This document shows, piece after piece, positions 60,267 through 64,000 of a DNA stretch of 64,000 nucleotides. The notes beneath the pieces are model-generated. The model had not been told where the DNA came from, ran no database searches, and saw only the letters and a program-made list of their open reading frames with translations. The translations under genes were made by a program, and so were the position numbers. How positions within the stretch are numbered: the stretch's first letter is position 1; each line of letters opens with the position of its first letter. The DNA is taken from positions 2,170,001 to 2,234,000 of the forward strand of contig OY723275.1 of assembly GCA_963210315.1 (NCBI GenBank), in the 5' to 3' direction. Origin of the DNA: Rhynchopus euleeides (lineage: Eukaryota; Euglenozoa; Diplonemea; Diplonemida; Diplonemidae).

Positions 60267-61562
60267 ATGCCCACGACATGCACGGAGACCCTCCACCTGC
60301 AGCTGGCGGAGGGGGAGTCGCTGGACACCCCCTGGGGTGCCTTCACGGTGAAGGGGATCGTCGGGCGGGGCGGCAGCAGCCAGGTGTGGTCTGCGGAGTA
60401 TTTCAACGGCGAGGCTGATGTGCAGGTGGCGCTGAAGGTCTACACGGCGGAGGCACGCACGGGGATGGCGGCGGCGCATGAGGCGAAGAAGCTGCAGGAC
60501 CTGGCGCACCACATGAAGTCCAGTGGGATCGTACGCTTCTTCGGATACTTCCTGGTGCAAGGCGAGCCTGCTCCGCACGTCGTGTTGGTGTTTGAGAAGC
60601 TGGGCCCCTCTCTGCTGTCGCAGGCTGATGTGGGCCTCTGCTACAAGCGTGCGGCCCGTGCGTACCGTGTCAAGGTTGCGTGTGTGGTGCTGAAGCAGAC
60701 GCTCACTGCGCTGCGCGACATGCACTCGCATGGGTTTGCCCACTGCGACATCAAACCGGAGAACATCCTGTCGGTGCAGGCCGACCCGAAGCACTTTCAA
60801 GTCAAGCTCGTCGACTTCAACCACTGCTGTGGTGTGAACGACGCGCTGCCAGCTGCGGACTGCGCAGGCTGGAACATCGGCACGCTGTGGTACCGTGCCC
60901 CGGAGATTCTGCAGGGCAGCCCCCATGCCGTGCACCCGGCATGCGACATGTGGTCTCTGGCGTGCGTGGCAGCAGAGGTTGTGTGTTGCGGCGTGCCGCT
61001 CTTCCCGACCGACCCCTCGCTGAAAGGCATTGCGGCGACTGAGGCCATGCTGGAGGCGGTGTACGGCGCGATACCGCGTTCTTCACAGGATTGGGTCGCG
61101 GCCTGCACGCCCTCTGCATATGATGTGTACTCGCGGTCGCTGTCGAGCCCGTCGTGCCCCAGCACTGCGCCGTCGACGGCACCCTCGACAGCGCCCTCCA
61201 CACCGAGTTCGAAGGTGGCAATGCCGCATGCGGAAGGGCAGCAGACATCCCGCACCTGGGAGTATCTGTTCCAGGCCACGAACAACCCACGGGAGGCCCA
61301 GCTGCACGACCTGCTTCGTGCAATGCTGGTGTTGGATCCACGTGCTCGCATCACAGCGGAGCAGGCCCTGCAGCACCCCTGCTTCGCACAGGAGGTGGCG
61401 CCGGTGCAGCCGAACCTGCATGCGCTGAAGTTTGTGGAAGGCAACATCGAATCGCACTCTGCGTTCTGCACGAAGCGCGAGCTTGGCCTCGCGACCCAGC
61501 GTCTGCAGAAGGACCACCAGAGGGCACGCCCGGCGACGCTCGACCCACACTTCTTCAGCTAG
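60267..61562 (+). CDS. DYRK/CLK-like (CMGC) protein kinase with DFN motif, 431 aa
   Basis: The start is the first ATG after CCCCCACAG (ends 60248). Kinase motifs: glycine loop VGRGGSSQVW (33-41), ATP Lys in VALKVY (Lys57), catalytic loop HCDIKPENIL (159-168, with Asp161 and Lys163), GTLWYRAPEIL (about 205-215), ACDMWSLACVAAEVVCCGVP, and ending RITAEQALQHPCF. HCDIKPEN and GTxWYRAPE point to the DYRK/CLK side of CMGC. The metal-binding DFG reads DFN (183-185, VKLVDFNHCC). The Asp is kept, so activity is possible, but the Gly hinge is lost. An insert before the last lobe has PSTAPSTAPSTAPST-like repeats. Substrate and partners are unknown. It is the last host gene in the array. Confidence 0.88.
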   Translation: MPTTCTETLHLQLAEGESLDTPWGAFTVKGIVGRGGSSQVWSAEYFNGEADVQVALKVYTAEARTGMAAAHEAKKLQDLAHHMKSSGIVRFFGYFLVQGEPAPHVVLVFEKLGPSLLSQADVGLCYKRAARAYRVKVACVVLKQTLTALRDMHSHGFAHCDIKPENILSVQADPKHFQVKLVDFNHCCGVNDALPAADCAGWNIGTLWYRAPEILQGSPHAVHPACDMWSLACVAAEVVCCGVPLFPTDPSLKGIAATEAMLEAVYGAIPRSSQDWVAACTPSAYDVYSRSLSSPSCPSTAPSTAPSTAPSTPSSKVAMPHAEGQQTSRTWEYLFQATNNPREAQLHDLLRAMLVLDPRARITAEQALQHPCFAQEVAPVQPNLHALKFVEGNIESHSAFCTKRELGLATQRLQKDHQRARPATLDPHFFS

Positions 61563-64000
61563 AGCAGTGCAGCTCGCTCAAGTTGTTCACTCCGAGGAAG
61601 GCTGTCCGATTCGTTCCCAATTACGCATGATCACATATTATGGTGTGCCCACAATCCTTGGAGGAAGCCGTTGGCAGTCTGGTCCAGATCTCGGAACAGG
61701 CTGGCAATGCAATCATCACTGACTCTCGCACAAAGCAGCCATCATTTGGTGCCGCTCTATTGGGAGGTGTCCAGGCTGGGGATCTCACTGCGACAAGACA
61801 CGGGGGAAAAAATGGCAAAAAAAAATATATCAAGGGGATGCCGAGCGAAAACGAAATAGTGGGACGCAGGCCTTTCCAGTCACTTGCGGCTCACACAGAG
61901 TTTTGAATTTTGTTTGGATTGGGTTTTGCATCCAACGGAAGGCCACATGTGTGATGTTGTGCTGCCGCTCAAGCGGCAGCACCGCAGGGGCAGGGGCAGG
62001 GGCACCTGAAGTCCTGCACAACAAAAAAAGTCAGAAATATCTGAAATATTTGCCACATCACACCCGAGGTTTTTGGATTCGGTCTGGACAACAGCTCACG
62101 CATCCCTTTCCCCCAAATGGTTTCTTTTTGCAGTGCGTGCAGGCGTTCTGGGATCACTACCATACGTGTGCCGGTTGGGTGGTGTAGAGCGGGTTTTCTT
62201 GCAGTTGAGCTCGGCAAACAGAGGAAGGCAGAAGCGACCTGGGTATCAGATATCAGCTGTGATGCGACACTTTTTTTGTGGCATTTCTAACTGGCCGGTG
62301 GAATGAACACCCTCCGATTTTGGTTGCAACCCCCTCATAGCCTGGCTTCTACTGTGGGTGTCTCATCGTCCCCCGACAGGATGCCGGGTCACTCAGTGCA
62401 AGCCAGTGCAACCCACGACCTTCTGAGGTACTGCAACGGCTGGTGCACCGCTCAGGATGTTTCTTTGCTGGCACCCGCAAGAGGGTAGGCTCTTCGCCCC
62501 GACTGCGGCGTGTATCGCTTCCCCTGCCTGGCCTGTTGCCTCGCCGTTGTCGCTGTGCACCCTTTGCCTTGCCTTCCGTGCATCTGGTTTGCGCCCCTTT
62601 CCCCTCGCCTCGTGGTGCCACTGTCTTCACTGTCTTGTAGCGTGCAGTCCAGCCTGCTGAGACTGGCTCTCCTGGCTTTGCTGGTGCGTCTTCTCTTTTG
62701 TTCTGCGTGTCCGGAAGTTCTGGTAGCCCTTTCGCACACTTCTAGAGGGCACACCAGATCACGCGCCAGGAGGGAGGGGGTGTGCTGTCGGTCCATATTT
62801 TAGTGGGGGGCCCTTCAGGGAGGTTGCCCACTATTGTGTGTGATTCTGTTTTCTGCTGCTCCCGTGTTCCATTTGGTTGCACCCAGCAATACAGCCAAAG
62901 GTGTCGCAGCCAGGCACGCAGCCCGTCACACTGCAGCATCCGAGCTATGTCGGCAGTGTGGGGGTTGGGGCTGGTAGGGCAGCTGCTCGGAACAGCGTTT
63001 GTTTTTCCACATGCTTTCACACAGGGGCACTCCCCTGATCTGCGGGACCTGGGGAATCCCCCCCATCAATCTGTCTTGTTTTTTCGTCGCGGGCAGCACA
63101 TACCAAGCGCATGCCTCCCTTATCTTGAGCAGGGCTTGCGACCATGCCCCAGTGCCTGACACTGCGAGCCATCTCCCGCTGGGAGACCCCCACTGTGAAG
63201 GCGCCCTCATCATCGAGCAAGCCTGTCATCCTCATTGTGCTGCGCCACATCGGCGCATGTGCACATGCTGAAGACTATCGGGCGCGGGGTGGGGGTGGCG
63301 GCGGCGGGGGAACGTTTCAACAGCTGACCGCCTCACCCAAACAGAGTCTTATTTCCTACGCGTCTGTGTTTTTCAAGTTTCTCGCCTGGCTCCGTCTCAG
63401 CAATCCCGCGTGCGCGACACGGCTGCTGTGGGACAGTCTGAGGGAGCACATTACCAACTTTTCTTGCAACGAATATAACTGCTGTGGGGCCTTCACATCC
63501 TAGTGCAGGACAGTGGTCCTCTCGAGTAACACGTTGTCACACTGGCACAGTTTGACACAACGAGCTCAAGGCCCCCCTAGCATGATTTGACTTTTGGCAT
63601 TGAGGGCTGCCAGCCTGGCCTACCCTTGTCGGAACTGCGGCTGAGTTGAGTCTTCGGGACTGGCTTTCCAGCCGTGCCTGATGAACCCTGCCATCCGAAG
63701 TAAACCGCGTTTGGCTCGCAAAGGTTTCGTGTGTTTCTCGAGAGCCGAAACGTCCACATAGCGCTGTGTGCGACGATTGGGTCATTCGGTGGCCGTCCAT
63801 CATCAGAATGCCTTTCACCCCTCGTTGCACGTTCCCTCAAAAATGACAGTGCAAACCTAACAACAGCAGCCCTTCGGGATGGGGGACTCCACCCCCGAAA
63901 AATCATAGTCACACAGAGGCAACACAATGGAGGAAGTGTCTCGACTCCCGTTCGAAGACCGTCTTCATGTGGCTGGTGTGTGTGTGTGTGTGTGTGTGTG
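61563..64000. other. 2.4-kb region, no convincing gene
   Basis: No domain is recognised. Two weak ORFs deserve mention: 61640-61906 (88 codons, SLVQISEQAGNAIITDS) and 63144-63503 (119 codons, ending LLWDSLREHITNFSCNEYN, helical). Neither has a clear acceptor or partner exon. Composition is more balanced than in the other gaps. A GT dinucleotide repeat runs from about 63975 into the window edge. Confidence 0.35.
63975..64000. repeat. GT dinucleotide microsatellite at window edge
   Basis: There are about 12 GT units up to the last base of the window, so the full length is not seen. Confidence 0.95.

Noticed and set aside
63017..63250. Minus-strand ORF with a helix-turn-helix-like stretch (GVSQREMARSVRHW), possible transposase remnant
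   Set aside because: The resemblance covers only about 14 residues, and no DDE-type residues or inverted ends were found around it.

Overview
This window looks like nuclear DNA from a GC-rich unicellular eukaryote. My best reading is a euglenozoan, most likely a diplonemid, with about 0.6 confidence. Three things seen in the sequence point that way. (1) All 18 host genes I can support lie on the + strand across 64 kb, and most starts sit a few to about 40 bases after a pyrimidine-rich stretch ending in AG. That is what polycistronic transcription with spliced-leader trans-splicing would leave. (2) There are at least 11 (probably 12) spliceosomal introns, short apart from one, and every one starts with GTATG. 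(3) A tyrosine-recombinase retrotransposon has the order Gag, recombinase, RT/RNase H and split direct repeats, as in the VIPER/TATE elements known from kinetoplastids. Stops are standard. Dinoflagellates or perkinsids are the main alternative; no spliced-leader gene was seen.

Layout. 1-10.4 kb is compact: the 3' end of the splicing factor CWC22, a SPRY-like protein, a GT34-like glycosyltransferase, cytosine deaminase (FCY1), a second glycosyltransferase-like membrane protein, and a Kelch-PDZ protein. 10.67-15.21 kb is the decayed retrotransposon. 15.6-33.2 kb holds a PH-like/WW protein, a two-pass membrane protein, a MAP3K/STE-like kinase in five exons whose first intron carries a TA-flanked transposon, an EF-hand/coiled-coil protein and a His/Pro-rich protein of unknown function. 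33.9-43.9 kb holds a giant 2,153-residue coiled-coil/IQ protein with a coding minisatellite, and a kinesin. 44.6-48.3 kb is a transposon-rich island: one MITE, then a long-inverted-repeat element with two related MITEs nested in one arm. 49.4-61.6 kb is compact again: a La protein, a predicted acylated IQ/propeller-like/LRR protein, a coiled-coil protein, a UBL-WD40 protein and a DYRK/CLK-like kinase with an unusual DFN motif. The last 2.4 kb has no convincing gene.

Functional themes: RNA processing (CWC22, La), Golgi-type glycosylation around a pyrimidine-salvage enzyme, signalling (two kinases), and a group of cytoskeletal or scaffold-type proteins. In a trans-spliced unidirectional array, neighbours need not share a pathway, so I do not infer operon-like function.

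Limits: intron-exon structures were built by eye from reading frame, GTATG donors, AG acceptors and domain continuity. Start codons assume trans-splicing. No database search was possible.
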